Below are positions 1-9,361 of a stretch of 64,000 nucleotides of DNA, one piece after another; within the stretch, counting starts at the first letter, position 1, and each line of letters starts with the position of its first letter. The stretch is taken from assembly GCF_046195335.1 (NCBI RefSeq), contig NZ_CP176093.1, one strand, 5' to 3'. Source of the stretch: Methanospirillum lacunae. Lineage in GTDB: Archaea; Halobacteriota; Methanomicrobia; Methanomicrobiales; Methanospirillaceae. The notes under the pieces are model-generated. The model did no database searches. It saw nothing but the letters and a program-made list of their open reading frames with translations, and had not been told where the DNA came from. A program made the translations under genes and the position numbers.

Positions 1-252
1 GATGGGGCCAAGAAAGGAACAGGAATTGCTCTTGGGTTTGACTTTGACAAAGTCAGTGATGAGACAAGAGTTACAAACTGGACCGGACCCTCATGGGCTC
101 CAAAACTGGTTGAGGACATCGGAATGATGCCGATGGTGGACAAAACCGAAGACTACATTACCACACTCAAAGAGTTCCCGGTTGATGAAGCAAACCTGAC
201 AAAACTGAAGACAGCAGGAAATAATCCCTACAAAGTGCTGGGGATGTTGTAA
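1..252 (+). CDS. C-terminal part of an unidentified protein
   Basis: An open frame enters from the window edge and runs 83 codons to a TAA. The visible part is soluble, acidic, with no membrane segment and no cysteine. It ends 36 bases before the start of an ABC transporter binding-protein gene on the same strand, so it is probably the preceding gene of that operon. I do not recognise the family from this tail. A relationship to the FmdE-like proteins that accompany such importers in methanogens is possible but unproven. Confidence 0.55.
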   Translation, partial: DGAKKGTGIALGFDFDKVSDETRVTNWTGPSWAPKLVEDIGMMPMVDKTEDYITTLKEFPVDEANLTKLKTAGNNPYKVLGML

Positions 253-288
253 GGAGATACTAATCCACTATTTTTGAAGAGGAAAAAC

Positions 289-1425
289 ATGACACGATTA
301 TCGATTACTGTACCATGGAAAATTTTTACACTCATTGCACTGCTCGGACTGCTCGCAGTTCCGGCAGTGATGGCTGCAGCATCTACTGCTGACAAGACTG
401 TTACCGATAGTTACGGACGAACAGTAACCGTTCCGTCAGAACCTAAGGAGGTTATCTGTTCAGGCTCCGGTTGTCTTCGGTACCTGACATATCTGGGAGC
501 ACAAAACCTCGCTGCCGGTGTTGACAGTATTGAGAAAGAACCTCAGAAGATGGATGCACGAGGATACGCACTTCTCAATCCCCAGTTCAAGGATCTTCCT
601 CTCTTTGGTGAATACCGGGGAAAGGATGATCCTGAAAAGATTATTGCAATTAATCCCCAGTTGATCTTCAAGATCAGTTCATCCGGACAGGCTGACGCAG
701 CAACAAAAGATGAAGCTGACAAGCTCTCTTCAAAGACGAGTATCCCGGTCATCATGATGCCATATGGATCACTTCGGACTGCAGAAGAACAGGAGCAGAT
801 GTTCAGCACCCTTCGCATTATGGGAGAAGCCACCGGGAAGCAGGACCGGGCAGAAGAACTGATCTCTTACATCAAGGATACTATCGCAGATCTACAGAGC
901 AGGACCAAAGATATCCCTGAATCTGATCAGAAGACAGCCTATGTTGGTGGAGTCAGTTATGCAGGAGCTCATGGTATCATCTCAACTGAACCTGCATATC
1001 CGCCATTCCTCTGGGATAACATCAAGAATGTGGCAGGAAAGATGGGAACACAGCATGCTGATGTTGCCAAGGAAGCCATTGTAGACTGGGATCCAGATTA
1101 TCTCTTCATGGATATCGGAACCATCCAAACCGACAATGAAGGAGGAATTGGTGAACTCAAAAATGATCCAGCCCTTGCCAGTCTGAAAGCAGTCAAGAAC
1201 GGAAATGTCTACGGAGTTCTGCCATACAACTTCTACAGCACCAATTACGAGAATGTCCTGGCTGATGCCTATTATATCGGCAAGATTGTGTATCCAGACA
1301 AGTTTGCAGACATTGATCCACAGGCAAAAGCAGATGAGATCATGACCAAGTTCCTTGGATCATCTCCGCTTAAGGATATCAACTCCCAGTACAAGAACCT
1401 GGGACTGACCAAACTGACCATCTGA
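289..1425 (+). CDS. ABC transporter substrate-binding protein, iron-chelate/cobalamin type
   Basis: This 378-residue exported protein has an N-terminal signal or anchor (hydrophobic stretch about residues 10-30 ending AVMAAAS) followed by a TroA/BtuF-like ligand-binding fold (Peripla_BP_2). The entry motif VTDSYGRTVTVP is typical of iron-chelate and cobalamin binding proteins, and the late block PDYLFMD plus YPDKFADIDP is typical of methanogen members. ATG 289 is preferred because GAGG lies about 7 bases upstream; an in-frame TTG at 274 has poor spacing. Permease and ATPase genes follow, giving a complete importer. The ligand (ferric chelate, corrinoid or other metal complex) cannot be read from sequence. 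Confidence 0.85.
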   Translation: MTRLSITVPWKIFTLIALLGLLAVPAVMAAASTADKTVTDSYGRTVTVPSEPKEVICSGSGCLRYLTYLGAQNLAAGVDSIEKEPQKMDARGYALLNPQFKDLPLFGEYRGKDDPEKIIAINPQLIFKISSSGQADAATKDEADKLSSKTSIPVIMMPYGSLRTAEEQEQMFSTLRIMGEATGKQDRAEELISYIKDTIADLQSRTKDIPESDQKTAYVGGVSYAGAHGIISTEPAYPPFLWDNIKNVAGKMGTQHADVAKEAIVDWDPDYLFMDIGTIQTDNEGGIGELKNDPALASLKAVKNGNVYGVLPYNFYSTNYENVLADAYYIGKIVYPDKFADIDPQAKADEIMTKFLGSSPLKDINSQYKNLGLTKLTI

Positions 1426-1475
1426 ATCAGGAATGAAAAACTTCCTGATTACCCTCAATTTTTGGAGAAGAGTAC

Positions 1476-2546
1476 ATGCATCTTGCTGATGGAAAGTCTC
1501 CTGTTGATTATCTCTGTTACATAAAAACGAAAATTCTCTGCATTTGTGCAGGAATTGTACTGGTGTTCCTTCTTCTGATTCTCTCGATATCAGTTGGCGC
1601 TGTATCTATTCCTCCCGGAGAAGTATTATTCACTCTTCTGGGCCACAACGTGAGCTCAAAATGGGATACCATCATCTGGAACATCCGTCTTCCCCAGGCA
1701 TTAACAGCAGTCGTAGCTGGCATAGGCCTCTCTGTTGCAGGAGTGGCAATGCAATCAATCCTGAGAAATCCCCTAGGTTCACCATTTACTCTTGGTATCT
1801 CAAATGCCGGGGCATTTGGTGCGGCTATGTCGGTTATCATTCTCGGATCCGGCCAGATGCATTCGACTGCTGCCAATGCTGTCACCATTAACAACCCGTA
1901 TACCACGACCATCATGGCATTCATCTTCTGCATGATTGCAACCGGTATCATCCTGATGATCTCACATATCAGGGGAGCATCCCCGGAGGTGATGGTGCTC
2001 ACCGGGGTGGCTCTCTCCTCGCTCTTTACTGCTGGTACCATGTTTCTGCAGTATTTTGCTTCAGACACACAGCTTGCAGCAGTAGTATTCTGGACATTTG
2101 GTGATGTCAGCAGGGCAAACTGGCCTGAACTCGGGCTTATGACAGTGCTCGTCACGCTCTCTACAACCTACTTTCTCGCAAATCGGTGGAATTACAACGC
2201 CATTGATGCAGGGAACGAGACTGCAAAAGGGCTCGGTGTGAATGTTGAGCGAGTCCGCATTATTGGAATGACTGTTTCAGCCCTGATTACGGCAGTGATA
2301 GTCGCATTCCTCGGCGTTATCGGATTTGTAGGTCTGGTTTGTCCCCACATGGTCCGGAGGATCATCGGGGATGACCAGCGGTTTCTGATTCCGGGATCAT
2401 GCGTAATGGGAGGAATCCTTCTGCTTGCATCAGATACCGTGGCACGGCTTATCGTTGCCCCTTATGTACTCCCGGTGGCAGTTCTCACCGCGTTTATGGG
2501 AGCTCCGGCATTCATTTACCTCATCATCAGGGGGTACCGCAGATGA
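1476..2546 (+). CDS. ABC transporter permease, FecCD/BtuC family
   Basis: This 356-residue integral membrane protein has about ten hydrophobic segments, matching the FecCD family. Landmarks are RLPQALTAVVAGIGLSVAG near residue 75, NPLGSPFTLGISNAGAFGAA near 95, and the late GFVGLVCPHMVRRIIGDD motif that contacts the ATPase. ATG 1476 has GGAG about 8 bases upstream. Its stop codon overlaps the start of the ATPase gene (ATGA), so the two are translationally coupled. Together with the binding protein it should import a metal chelate or corrinoid. Confidence 0.9.
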   Translation: MHLADGKSPVDYLCYIKTKILCICAGIVLVFLLLILSISVGAVSIPPGEVLFTLLGHNVSSKWDTIIWNIRLPQALTAVVAGIGLSVAGVAMQSILRNPLGSPFTLGISNAGAFGAAMSVIILGSGQMHSTAANAVTINNPYTTTIMAFIFCMIATGIILMISHIRGASPEVMVLTGVALSSLFTAGTMFLQYFASDTQLAAVVFWTFGDVSRANWPELGLMTVLVTLSTTYFLANRWNYNAIDAGNETAKGLGVNVERVRIIGMTVSALITAVIVAFLGVIGFVGLVCPHMVRRIIGDDQRFLIPGSCVMGGILLLASDTVARLIVAPYVLPVAVLTAFMGAPAFIYLIIRGYRR

Positions 2547-3328
2547 TTCTCAATGCAGACGAACTGAAATTCCTGTACAGAAACAGAACCGTTCTTGAGA
2601 ATGTCGCACTTGAAGTAAATCATGGAGAGATTGTTGCGATTCTGGGACCAAACGGGGTTGGAAAGACAACACTCCTTAAATGTCTCAACCGTATCCTGAC
2701 ACCAAGGAGCGGACATATCTATCTGGATGGTGCAGATGTCAACAGTCTTGACAATCTTGAGATCGCACGACGTGCAGGATATGTTCCCCAGCGGGTAGAA
2801 ACCGGAAGACTGACCGCTTTTGATGCGGTCCTTCTTGGTCGCCGTCCTCATATCAAATGGGATGTTACTCCTCATGATTTGAGCATCGTTGATGCTGTCT
2901 TCACCCGGCTTTCCATGGAGCAACTCCGTCTCTCATACATCGATGAGATGAGTGGTGGAGAACTCCAGAAGATTGCAATCGCCAGGGCCCTTGTCCAGGA
3001 ACCACGGATTCTCCTTCTTGATGAGCCCACCAGCAGCCTGGACCTCAAAAATCAGGTTGAAATCCTCTCAACGATCCATGGAATCGTGCGTGAACATGGG
3101 ATAGCTGCCGTCATGACGATGCATGATCTCAACCAGGCTTTCAGGTACGCAGATCGGTTTATCTTCCTGAAAAATGGCAGAATCCATTTCCAGGGAGAGA
3201 GATGCTCTGTCACCACGAAGATGATCGAAGAGGTCTATGGTCTGCCGGTTGTCATGGGAACCATAGAAGGTATCACCTGTATCATGCCCGGGTGTTCAGA
3301 CACCGTGGTAGTACACCAGGAGAATTAA
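2543..3328 (+). CDS. ABC transporter ATP-binding protein, FepC/BtuD type
   Basis: This 261-residue cytoplasmic ATPase belongs to the iron-chelate/cobalamin importer class. Visible motifs are Walker A (GPNGVGKTT near residue 36), the signature MSGGELQKIAIARAL near 137, Walker B (RILLLDEPTSSLDL near 157) and the switch histidine (MTMHDLNQA near 192). The start at 2543 overlaps the permease stop as ATGA; a longer frame upstream runs over the permease gene and is not needed. An FmdE-like gene begins 8 bases after its stop, so the unit has at least four genes. Confidence 0.92.
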   Translation: MILNADELKFLYRNRTVLENVALEVNHGEIVAILGPNGVGKTTLLKCLNRILTPRSGHIYLDGADVNSLDNLEIARRAGYVPQRVETGRLTAFDAVLLGRRPHIKWDVTPHDLSIVDAVFTRLSMEQLRLSYIDEMSGGELQKIAIARALVQEPRILLLDEPTSSLDLKNQVEILSTIHGIVREHGIAAVMTMHDLNQAFRYADRFIFLKNGRIHFQGERCSVTTKMIEEVYGLPVVMGTIEGITCIMPGCSDTVVVHQEN

Positions 3329-3336
3329 AGATTTAC

Positions 3337-3972
3337 ATGTGTTCAAACGATTCAACAAAACCAGACCAGCAGCCTGAATACGCATCATTTCAAGATGCTG
3401 CAGAGTTTCACGGCCACGTATGCATCGGCCTTTCAAGCGGGTATCAGGTTGCAATTGCAGCAATGAAGGCACTTGGTGTTACAAGACCCCATGACGAAGA
3501 ACTCGTTGCCATCGCAGAGACAGACGCCTGCGGAGTTGATGCCATCCAGGTGGTCACCGGATGCACTGCAGGAAAAGGAAACCTGATCATCCATGACTAC
3601 GGCAAACATGTATTCACCTTTTACTGCCGGGAAAGTGGCAAAGCCGTACGGGCTATGACCTGCCTTGAAGAGTTCATGCCGAGAGACCCCGAAGCCGAAG
3701 GACTCAGGACCCGAGTATTTTCAGGAAAAGCAACTGAAGAAGAAAAAGCAAGGTTTCATGCAATGACTGAAAATGCTTCAAAAGCCATTCTTGATGCTCC
3801 ACCTGAAAAAGTAGTAAAACTGGAGTTCATTCAGATGGAACCTCCAAAAAAGGCACGAATTTTTACCTCAATCCCATGTGGATGTTGTGGAGAGATGGTT
3901 GCAGATGCAAAGACCCGGGAACATGAAGGGAAACGAATCTGCATGCCGTGTTTCCTGAAATTAAATCAATAA
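3337..3972 (+). CDS. FmdE-family protein with C-terminal zinc ribbon
   Basis: This 211-residue protein has the FmdE domain (about residues 20-175), recognised by EFHGHVCIGLSSGYQ and ETDACGVDAIQ followed by a cysteine-glycine block. A treble-clef/zinc-ribbon module closes it, with paired cysteines (CGCCGEM, then CMPCF). FmdE proteins were first found beside formylmethanofuran dehydrogenase genes, but many copies stand elsewhere and their role is unproven; metal binding is likely. It follows the importer ATPase by 8 bases, so I infer a role in handling the imported metal or cofactor. Translation could start only at ATG 3337, with a rather distant GGAG. Confidence 0.85.
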   Translation: MCSNDSTKPDQQPEYASFQDAAEFHGHVCIGLSSGYQVAIAAMKALGVTRPHDEELVAIAETDACGVDAIQVVTGCTAGKGNLIIHDYGKHVFTFYCRESGKAVRAMTCLEEFMPRDPEAEGLRTRVFSGKATEEEKARFHAMTENASKAILDAPPEKVVKLEFIQMEPPKKARIFTSIPCGCCGEMVADAKTREHEGKRICMPCFLKLNQ

Positions 3973-4182
3973 TAATCATCTTGCAGGAGGAATTTTCAGG
4001 ATAACCTCCTTTTTATAGTTCCCGCTGGATGGTTTTAGATCTACTCAATTCGCTACTACTATCCTTCAAACTACAAAAAAACACATCACTTTCATGTATT
4101 AATACCCTGAAATTCCAGATTTAATCTGAAACTATACAGAAGGAATATATATTTGTGCACACATGAGTAACACAGAGGCGAT

Positions 4183-4506
4183 ATGATGGTATGGAACACG
4201 TATCAGATCAGGGGTATGATAATTCTGCTGACTCTCCTCACAGTCTCTATCTTGCCGGCAATCGCTGACAACGAATACCTGGATGGCGGATACATGGGCA
4301 TTCCTGCTGACATTTACTCTCGGATGGATCCATCAGTCTCCAACAATATTATTGGAACAGTTCAGGAAAGACCACTGTTTGGATTATCTGATGATCGACC
4401 CATTCAGTTTGGCCATAGATTTGTACCTGAATACCATCTCCAGCAGGGGAACCGTTACCAGGTCTTTAATGAAACCCGGTACAGGCCAGTATTTTTCCAT
4501 TTTTAA
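4183..4506 (+). CDS. Small exported protein of unknown function
   Basis: This frame of 107 codons starts at one of three closely spaced ATGs (4183, 4186, 4191), with GAGGCG just upstream. Residues 10-28 form a hydrophobic signal-like segment ending ILPAIADN. The mature part of about 78 residues is rich in Tyr, Arg, Pro and Phe and has no cysteine. I do not recognise a family. A TATA-like sequence (atatatatttgtgc, near 4145) precedes it, so it probably has its own promoter. Confidence 0.5.
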   Translation: MMVWNTYQIRGMIILLTLLTVSILPAIADNEYLDGGYMGIPADIYSRMDPSVSNNIIGTVQERPLFGLSDDRPIQFGHRFVPEYHLQQGNRYQVFNETRYRPVFFHF

Positions 4507-4614
4507 TTGTATAGAACGGTGAGTCACACCAGCCCTTCAAGGAGCCCTCAACGGGCATCATTGGAATTTTTCAGCATCACATGATATCAAGCAATCTTTT
4601 ATGAGAGAGAACCC

Positions 4615-5262
4615 ATGGGATTTATCATGACGAAAACATACGGTATTTTCTCTTCACCTGGGAAAGATCGCAAAAGAACCAGACCCTCCCGGATTCTGCT
4701 GACAGGTGTACTAATAATTGTGCTTTGTATAGCACATGCTTCAAGTCTTCCTACGATATTATTTCCGTTAAAGGATTCGCCCGCAACAGGACCGTATCAG
4801 GATGATGAGTTCCTGACCCTGGCTTCTTCTGCAATTTACGGCCTTTCAAATGCAACCATCCCAAACGGAACTGAACTCAGGGATTTACAGAGCACCCAGC
4901 AGAAACTAGCCAAAATGAACATCAGCCCTGACTTCTATGAAAAGGCACGTAAGATAAATGCATATCTGTATTATACCGCACAGGCTGGTGATGCATATTC
5001 AGATGCAATGAGCCTCTCTGGAAAAGCATATTCACCAGTATACGAAGACCCTTCTGCACTGAGTGAAGTTCAGGAATATCAGGCAGCATCAAAGACGATG
5101 TGGAATCAGATACAGGATCTCTTCCCGGGTGTGGAACCATACCGGATAACTACAGAGGAAAAACCATTCTCCGTAAATGAGGATCCAACCTTCAAGCAGC
5201 CCAACAACCCATTCTCATCATATACAGAAGAAGATGCGATCTATGATCAGTATTATCGGTGA
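4615..5262 (+). CDS. Exported protein of unknown function
   Basis: This frame of 215 codons starts at ATG 4615, with 4627 as an alternative. An N-terminal basic stretch leads into one hydrophobic segment (about residues 27-45), which reads as a signal sequence or membrane anchor. The rest is hydrophilic, with a helix-rich centre (about 60-150) rich in Ala, Ser and Tyr, and an acidic Pro/Asn-rich tail. No catalytic motif or cysteine pattern is visible and no family is recognised. Confidence 0.55.
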   Translation: MGFIMTKTYGIFSSPGKDRKRTRPSRILLTGVLIIVLCIAHASSLPTILFPLKDSPATGPYQDDEFLTLASSAIYGLSNATIPNGTELRDLQSTQQKLAKMNISPDFYEKARKINAYLYYTAQAGDAYSDAMSLSGKAYSPVYEDPSALSEVQEYQAASKTMWNQIQDLFPGVEPYRITTEEKPFSVNEDPTFKQPNNPFSSYTEEDAIYDQYYR

Positions 5263-5678
5263 TTGTCGATTTCCTGCCGCGCTATTGCCGACCCACTCGC
5301 GAATGCGTGAACGCAGATTCTCGGACTAAGAAGGGTAAGAATTTTCCCCAAATTCATTCTACTATAAATATTGATCGATATCAGTCTGCCTTTTTTTTGC
5401 TGTGTGGACACAACAAAAAAATGATGAGCAAAAAAAATTGCTCGCAAAAACATTTTTTCTTAGTTAGATCAAATTGAGTGTATTGAAAACCTGCACATTT
5501 CGCCCCATTTTCAGAATTATGACCGATTTTCTTTATAACGGGACATGATTTCGAAACATTTAACTAAATACTGACCAACTAAGCAATTACCACAACGGTA
5601 TTGTAACGCTCTATGTGTGTGGTATTGCATAGTGAGTACTCTTGTGTCTGATCAGAGTTACGCAGGAGATAGGTTTAC
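5263..5678 (+). promoter_or_regulatory. Intergenic leader and promoter region of the mtr operon
   Basis: This gene-free stretch lies ahead of mtrE. Near its left end is a short imperfect hairpin (GAATGCG, TGAA loop, CGCAgATTC; about 5302-5322) that may end the preceding gene. Two AT-rich TATA candidates lie at about 5531-5538 and 5568-5578, the second preceded by GAAAC, which would fit a BRE. Either would leave a leader of roughly 80-120 bases. AGGAG at 5664-5668 is the mtrE ribosome-binding site. Short open frames on both strands look like chance. Confidence 0.35.
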
Positions 5679-6578
5679 ATGGAAGAGATTGTATTAGGCA
5701 TTGGTATTACTGCATTGGCGGGAGCACTTGCCACAGTTGCCGGTGCTGCGGAAGATACTGAATCTGATATCGGATCACAGGGTGACCCGAACTCACAGGT
5801 TCAGCTCGCTCCGCAGATGGGATATATCCACCGCATCTTCAACAAGGCAGTCTCCGGTGAGCCACCAGCATACGGGCTTTGGTGTGCCATTGGAGCTGGA
5901 GTGGCCTGGGCTTTCTTGCAGCTTAACTACAACCCGGCTCTTGCTATCATCCTTGGTTCAATAGTTGCGGTGTTTGTTCAGGGTATCTACTGTACATCAG
6001 GTTACCTCGGACGTACCGCAAGTCTGGCCAAGTTCAAGCAGCCGGTCTATATCGACATTCTGAAGTCTTTGACTTCAGTGACGATGGCTCATGCGTTTGT
6101 CGCGATATTTTGTACCACAGCAGTGTGTTACCTGATGTCGGCAGCGTTGCACCACCCGTTCGCACTTCCGCTCCTCGGTCTTATCTGGGGTATAGCGCTT
6201 GGTGCAGCAGGGTCAGCATCAGGAAACCCGTTCTACGGAAAGGAACGCCAGTACCAGAACCAGAAGTTCGGAGCTGGTGTTCCAATCTCTGCATCCGGTA
6301 ACATTGTCCGGTATGCAGAAGCAGGTCAGCGGTCTTCCCTTGACAACGGATGGTTTACCACCAAGTTTGCCGGTCCGGCATCAGGGATCTGTTTTGGTCT
6401 GATTGTGTTCCTTGAACTCTGGCGTACCGTTCTCTTTGAGAAGGCACTAGCCGGATGGGGAGCAGTCATCGCAGGAATCGTTCTTATTCTGGTCTTCACA
6501 TTCATCGATCGCTGGATTGAAGTCTGGGGACGCAAGACCTACGGACCATACACTGAACCAGAGGAGACTTCATCATGA
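5679..6578 (+). CDS. mtrE: Tetrahydromethanopterin S-methyltransferase subunit E (MtrE)
   Basis: MtrE is one of the large membrane subunits (C, D, E) of the Mtr complex. The complex moves the methyl group from methyl-tetrahydro(sarcino)methanopterin to coenzyme M and pumps sodium out of the cell. The 299-residue protein has about six to seven hydrophobic segments and the glycine-rich cytoplasmic block around ASGNPFYGKERQYQNQK typical of MtrE. It is the first gene of the operon in the usual E-D-C-B-A order. Its end overlaps mtrD by four bases (ATGA). Confidence 0.95.
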   Translation: MEEIVLGIGITALAGALATVAGAAEDTESDIGSQGDPNSQVQLAPQMGYIHRIFNKAVSGEPPAYGLWCAIGAGVAWAFLQLNYNPALAIILGSIVAVFVQGIYCTSGYLGRTASLAKFKQPVYIDILKSLTSVTMAHAFVAIFCTTAVCYLMSAALHHPFALPLLGLIWGIALGAAGSASGNPFYGKERQYQNQKFGAGVPISASGNIVRYAEAGQRSSLDNGWFTTKFAGPASGICFGLIVFLELWRTVLFEKALAGWGAVIAGIVLILVFTFIDRWIEVWGRKTYGPYTEPEETSS

Positions 6579-7420
6579 GTGCACTCGGAGGAAAGGCAGC
6601 TGGTGGCGACAGCATCAACCCTGTTGGAACCGTTGTCGGTCTAGTTATCATTCTGGTTTCAATTGGAATTACCGCTGTACTCGGTTCATCCCTCGTTATT
6701 CCCCTCATCGGGATTATCGTCGGTGGTGCACTGATTGCATTCGGTGTTCACTTCGTCCCTGTCGGTGGAGCACCGGCAGCAATGGGTCAGGCACCAGGTA
6801 TCGCAACTGGTGTGGCAATGCTCGCAGCAGGTGCCGGTCTTGCCGGTCTGTTCGGTGGGGCATGGGCATTTGAGACCACTGGCGACTTCTTAATCTCCAT
6901 CATCGGAGGAGCAGTCGGCGGTGGCCTTATGATGGCAATCACCTGTTTGATGGTGAACGCAACCTATGTCTTTGCCATGGGTATTCCTGCAGCATCTGGA
7001 AAGATCGCAAAGGACCCAATCACTGGTGACACCTTCCCAGAATACAAATCCCAGGGAACTGAGGGACACGGTCTGCCATTCATCTCCTTTGTTGGTGGTG
7101 TAATTGGTGGACTTATCGCTGGTCTTGGAGGAACGATCATCTATATCGAACTTCTGGATGCATACAGCACTGGTCTCGCAACCCTTATGCAGGCAAAACC
7201 AGAAGCAATTGCTCCACTTGCAATATCTCTTGCAGGAATCTTTGCAATTGGATTCTTCCTGGTCAACGCAGTGCTCGCAGCATACAACATCACCGGTACC
7301 ATCGAAGGACCACATGACCCCAAATTCAAGCGGGTTCCCCGTGCAATCATCGGTTGTGCCGTTGCATCTGCATTCTGTGGTCTCATCTCACTGCTGCTGG
7401 TGACCAACATCGGAATGTGA
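6575..7420 (+). CDS. mtrD: Tetrahydromethanopterin S-methyltransferase subunit D (MtrD)
   Basis: MtrD is a polytopic membrane subunit of the sodium-pumping Mtr complex. The 281-residue product is almost entirely hydrophobic, rich in Gly and Ala, with a conserved loop around GKIAKDPITGDTFPEYKSQG (about residues 143-162) and the late NITGTIEGPHDPKFKR segment typical of the family. Its start overlaps the end of mtrE as ATGA, and mtrC follows after 9 bases. Confidence 0.94.
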   Translation: MSALGGKAAGGDSINPVGTVVGLVIILVSIGITAVLGSSLVIPLIGIIVGGALIAFGVHFVPVGGAPAAMGQAPGIATGVAMLAAGAGLAGLFGGAWAFETTGDFLISIIGGAVGGGLMMAITCLMVNATYVFAMGIPAASGKIAKDPITGDTFPEYKSQGTEGHGLPFISFVGGVIGGLIAGLGGTIIYIELLDAYSTGLATLMQAKPEAIAPLAISLAGIFAIGFFLVNAVLAAYNITGTIEGPHDPKFKRVPRAIIGCAVASAFCGLISLLLVTNIGM

Positions 7421-7429
7421 GGAGAAGAC

Positions 7430-8326
7430 ATGACAGCAAAAATGGAAGCATCAGAAGGTAAAATGCCTCACAACAAGCTGTTGACCTATGGACTGGTCAT
7501 CGCTGTCGTAGGCACATACCTCACCTATCTCAACGTACTCACCGGCGTTGCGGTATTCTCCTTCTTCGGAGGAATTGCTGCAGTCGCCGCCATCTGGTGG
7601 GGTTCTGACACGATCAAGCACCTCTGCAGTTACGGTCTTGGAACCGGTGTTCCGTCAGCAGGTATGATCGCATTCGGTTCCGGGGCAATCGCCATGATTG
7701 TCGGTACCAAGTTCGGCATTGCATCGCCGATTGTAACCGTTATCCTGGCAGCAATTCTCGGAGCAGTCATCGGATACACCGCTAATAACATCATCAACAT
7801 GAACATCCCGGTGATGATCATGTCCCTGATGGAACTTGCAATTGTCGGTGCACTGACAATGCTCGGGTTTGCATCAATGGCAACCGGTTCGTTTGAGTTC
7901 AACCAGCTGATCATCGGAAGCATGTCCCTTTCAGTAGAGAATGCCGGAGCAGCAGCAGGTGGGGCACAGACTTTCCTTGTCACTGCAATCCCACAGTACG
8001 GAAACTCCCTTATTGGTGGTGCAGCACTCGCAGTGATCTTCTTCCTCGGTGCACTCGCACTCCAGCACCCATTCAACGCCTGCCTTGGTCCGAATGAGTC
8101 ACAGGACCGCACGCTTATGCTTGCACTCTCCTGTGGATTCCTCTCTATGATCGTCGTAGCCGTCATCTCACTTGTGTTCCTTGGACTCCTTGCAGGAGTA
8201 ATCAACCTGGTCATCTCACTGATCGCCTGGTTCTACTGCTACAAGACATACATCGACCTCTCCAAGCGTGACGCCTATGCATGGCTTGATTCAAAGCCAA
8301 TCATTGAGGTCGGAGGTGACCAGTAA
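7430..8326 (+). CDS. mtrC: Tetrahydromethanopterin S-methyltransferase subunit C (MtrC)
   Basis: MtrC is the third polytopic subunit of the membrane sodium-pumping part of Mtr. The 298-residue protein has about eight hydrophobic segments. The block HPFNACLGPNESQDRTL near residue 220 and the tail DAYAWLDSKPIIEVGG are family landmarks. GAGGAGA just before ATG 7430 is a good ribosome-binding site. Its stop overlaps the mtrB start by one base (TAATG). Confidence 0.94.
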   Translation: MTAKMEASEGKMPHNKLLTYGLVIAVVGTYLTYLNVLTGVAVFSFFGGIAAVAAIWWGSDTIKHLCSYGLGTGVPSAGMIAFGSGAIAMIVGTKFGIASPIVTVILAAILGAVIGYTANNIINMNIPVMIMSLMELAIVGALTMLGFASMATGSFEFNQLIIGSMSLSVENAGAAAGGAQTFLVTAIPQYGNSLIGGAALAVIFFLGALALQHPFNACLGPNESQDRTLMLALSCGFLSMIVVAVISLVFLGLLAGVINLVISLIAWFYCYKTYIDLSKRDAYAWLDSKPIIEVGGDQ

Positions 8327-8613
8327 TGACCTGGGTCCCAGTACTGCCCGAGTTTGGTCTCGGATGTGACGTGTTCGCAGGTTTTGTCTCCCAGCAGGGT
8401 GAGTCACTTGCACCCATCATTGCACAGGTTGACAAACTGGACAAGACTGCTGATGATATCGTTGGAATGCTCTCCGGAGAAGGTAACTTCCTTGAGTCAT
8501 TCCCACACCGTGAGAAGTCCCTCGTATATGCAGGAGCCATTACCTCTCTGTGGTATGGGCTTGCAGTCGGACTTCTGCTGGCAGGTGTCATCGTACTGGC
8601 CTTATTGAAGTGA
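8326..8613 (+). CDS. mtrB: Tetrahydromethanopterin S-methyltransferase subunit B (MtrB)
   Basis: MtrB is a small subunit with a cytoplasmic N-terminal part and one C-terminal membrane helix (about residues 70-94, WYGLAVGLLLAGVIVLAL). The 95-residue product has the expected length. It starts one base inside the mtrC stop (TAATG) and is followed by mtrA after 10 bases, the canonical order. Together with MtrA, F and G it forms the stalk-like part of the complex. Confidence 0.92.
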   Translation: MTWVPVLPEFGLGCDVFAGFVSQQGESLAPIIAQVDKLDKTADDIVGMLSGEGNFLESFPHREKSLVYAGAITSLWYGLAVGLLLAGVIVLALLK

Positions 8614-8623
8614 GGTGATATAG

Positions 8624-9361
8624 ATGGCAAACAAAAAATCACCGGCCAGTGGCTGGCCGATTGTTCAGGGTGACTTCCACACAGGAGATCCCCAGAGCCC
8701 GGTCGCAGTCGTGACCATGGGTTCACACCTTGACGAGCAGGCGATCTGTAATGCAGGAGCGGCAATCGCCGGATCCTGTAAGACCGAGAACCTCGGACTT
8801 GAGAAAGTTATTGCAAATATCATCTCAAATCCGAACATCAGATACGTACTCACCTGCGGTACTGAAGTCAAGGGTCACCTCTCAGGACAGAGTCTTATCG
8901 CTCTGCACCAGAGTGGTATTACCGGCGGTAAAATCGTCGGATCCAAAGGCGCTATTCCGTTCATCGAGAACCTGTCCGCTGAGAATATCAAGCGGTTCCA
9001 GGATCAGGTTGAGATGGTCGATATCATGGAAGCAGAAGATATCGGTGCCATTTCAGCAAAAATCAATGAACTCAAGGCCAAAGATCCAGGCGCATTTGAC
9101 GCTGAGGCAATGATCGTTGAGATCAAGGATGAAAGCGGCGGAAGTGGCGACGCGGAAGGAGCAGAAGTCCGTCCGATGTCTGCTGAAGTTGCACTCATTC
9201 ACGCCCGGATGAAGACCATCCAGATGCTCGTTACCGACATTGGATACCAGGACAAATTTGCAGCTGGTGTCTATGGAGGAAAAGTCGAGGGTCTGATGAT
9301 CGGTCTCATCGTCTCGTTTGTGATTGTCGGACTCCTTCTCATGGGACACGGGGTGGCATAA
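8624..9361 (+). CDS. mtrA: Tetrahydromethanopterin S-methyltransferase subunit A (MtrA), corrinoid protein
   Basis: MtrA carries the cobamide prosthetic group that accepts the methyl group from MtrH's substrate and passes it to coenzyme M. The 245-residue protein has the corrinoid domain (about 1-170), which includes GTEVKGHLSGQS with His85 at the position of the known cobalt ligand. After a Gly/Ser/Glu linker come a helical segment and a C-terminal membrane helix (about 218-243). This is the canonical architecture. A second, fused copy of the corrinoid domain lies two genes downstream. GAGGTGAT upstream is the ribosome-binding site. Confidence 0.95.
   Translation: MANKKSPASGWPIVQGDFHTGDPQSPVAVVTMGSHLDEQAICNAGAAIAGSCKTENLGLEKVIANIISNPNIRYVLTCGTEVKGHLSGQSLIALHQSGITGGKIVGSKGAIPFIENLSAENIKRFQDQVEMVDIMEAEDIGAISAKINELKAKDPGAFDAEAMIVEIKDESGGSGDAEGAEVRPMSAEVALIHARMKTIQMLVTDIGYQDKFAAGVYGGKVEGLMIGLIVSFVIVGLLLMGHGVA

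Noticed and set aside
5253..5477. Overlapping frames on both strands upstream of mtrE
   Set aside because: Low-complexity AT-rich sequence with no protein-like pattern; it is the mtr leader region.
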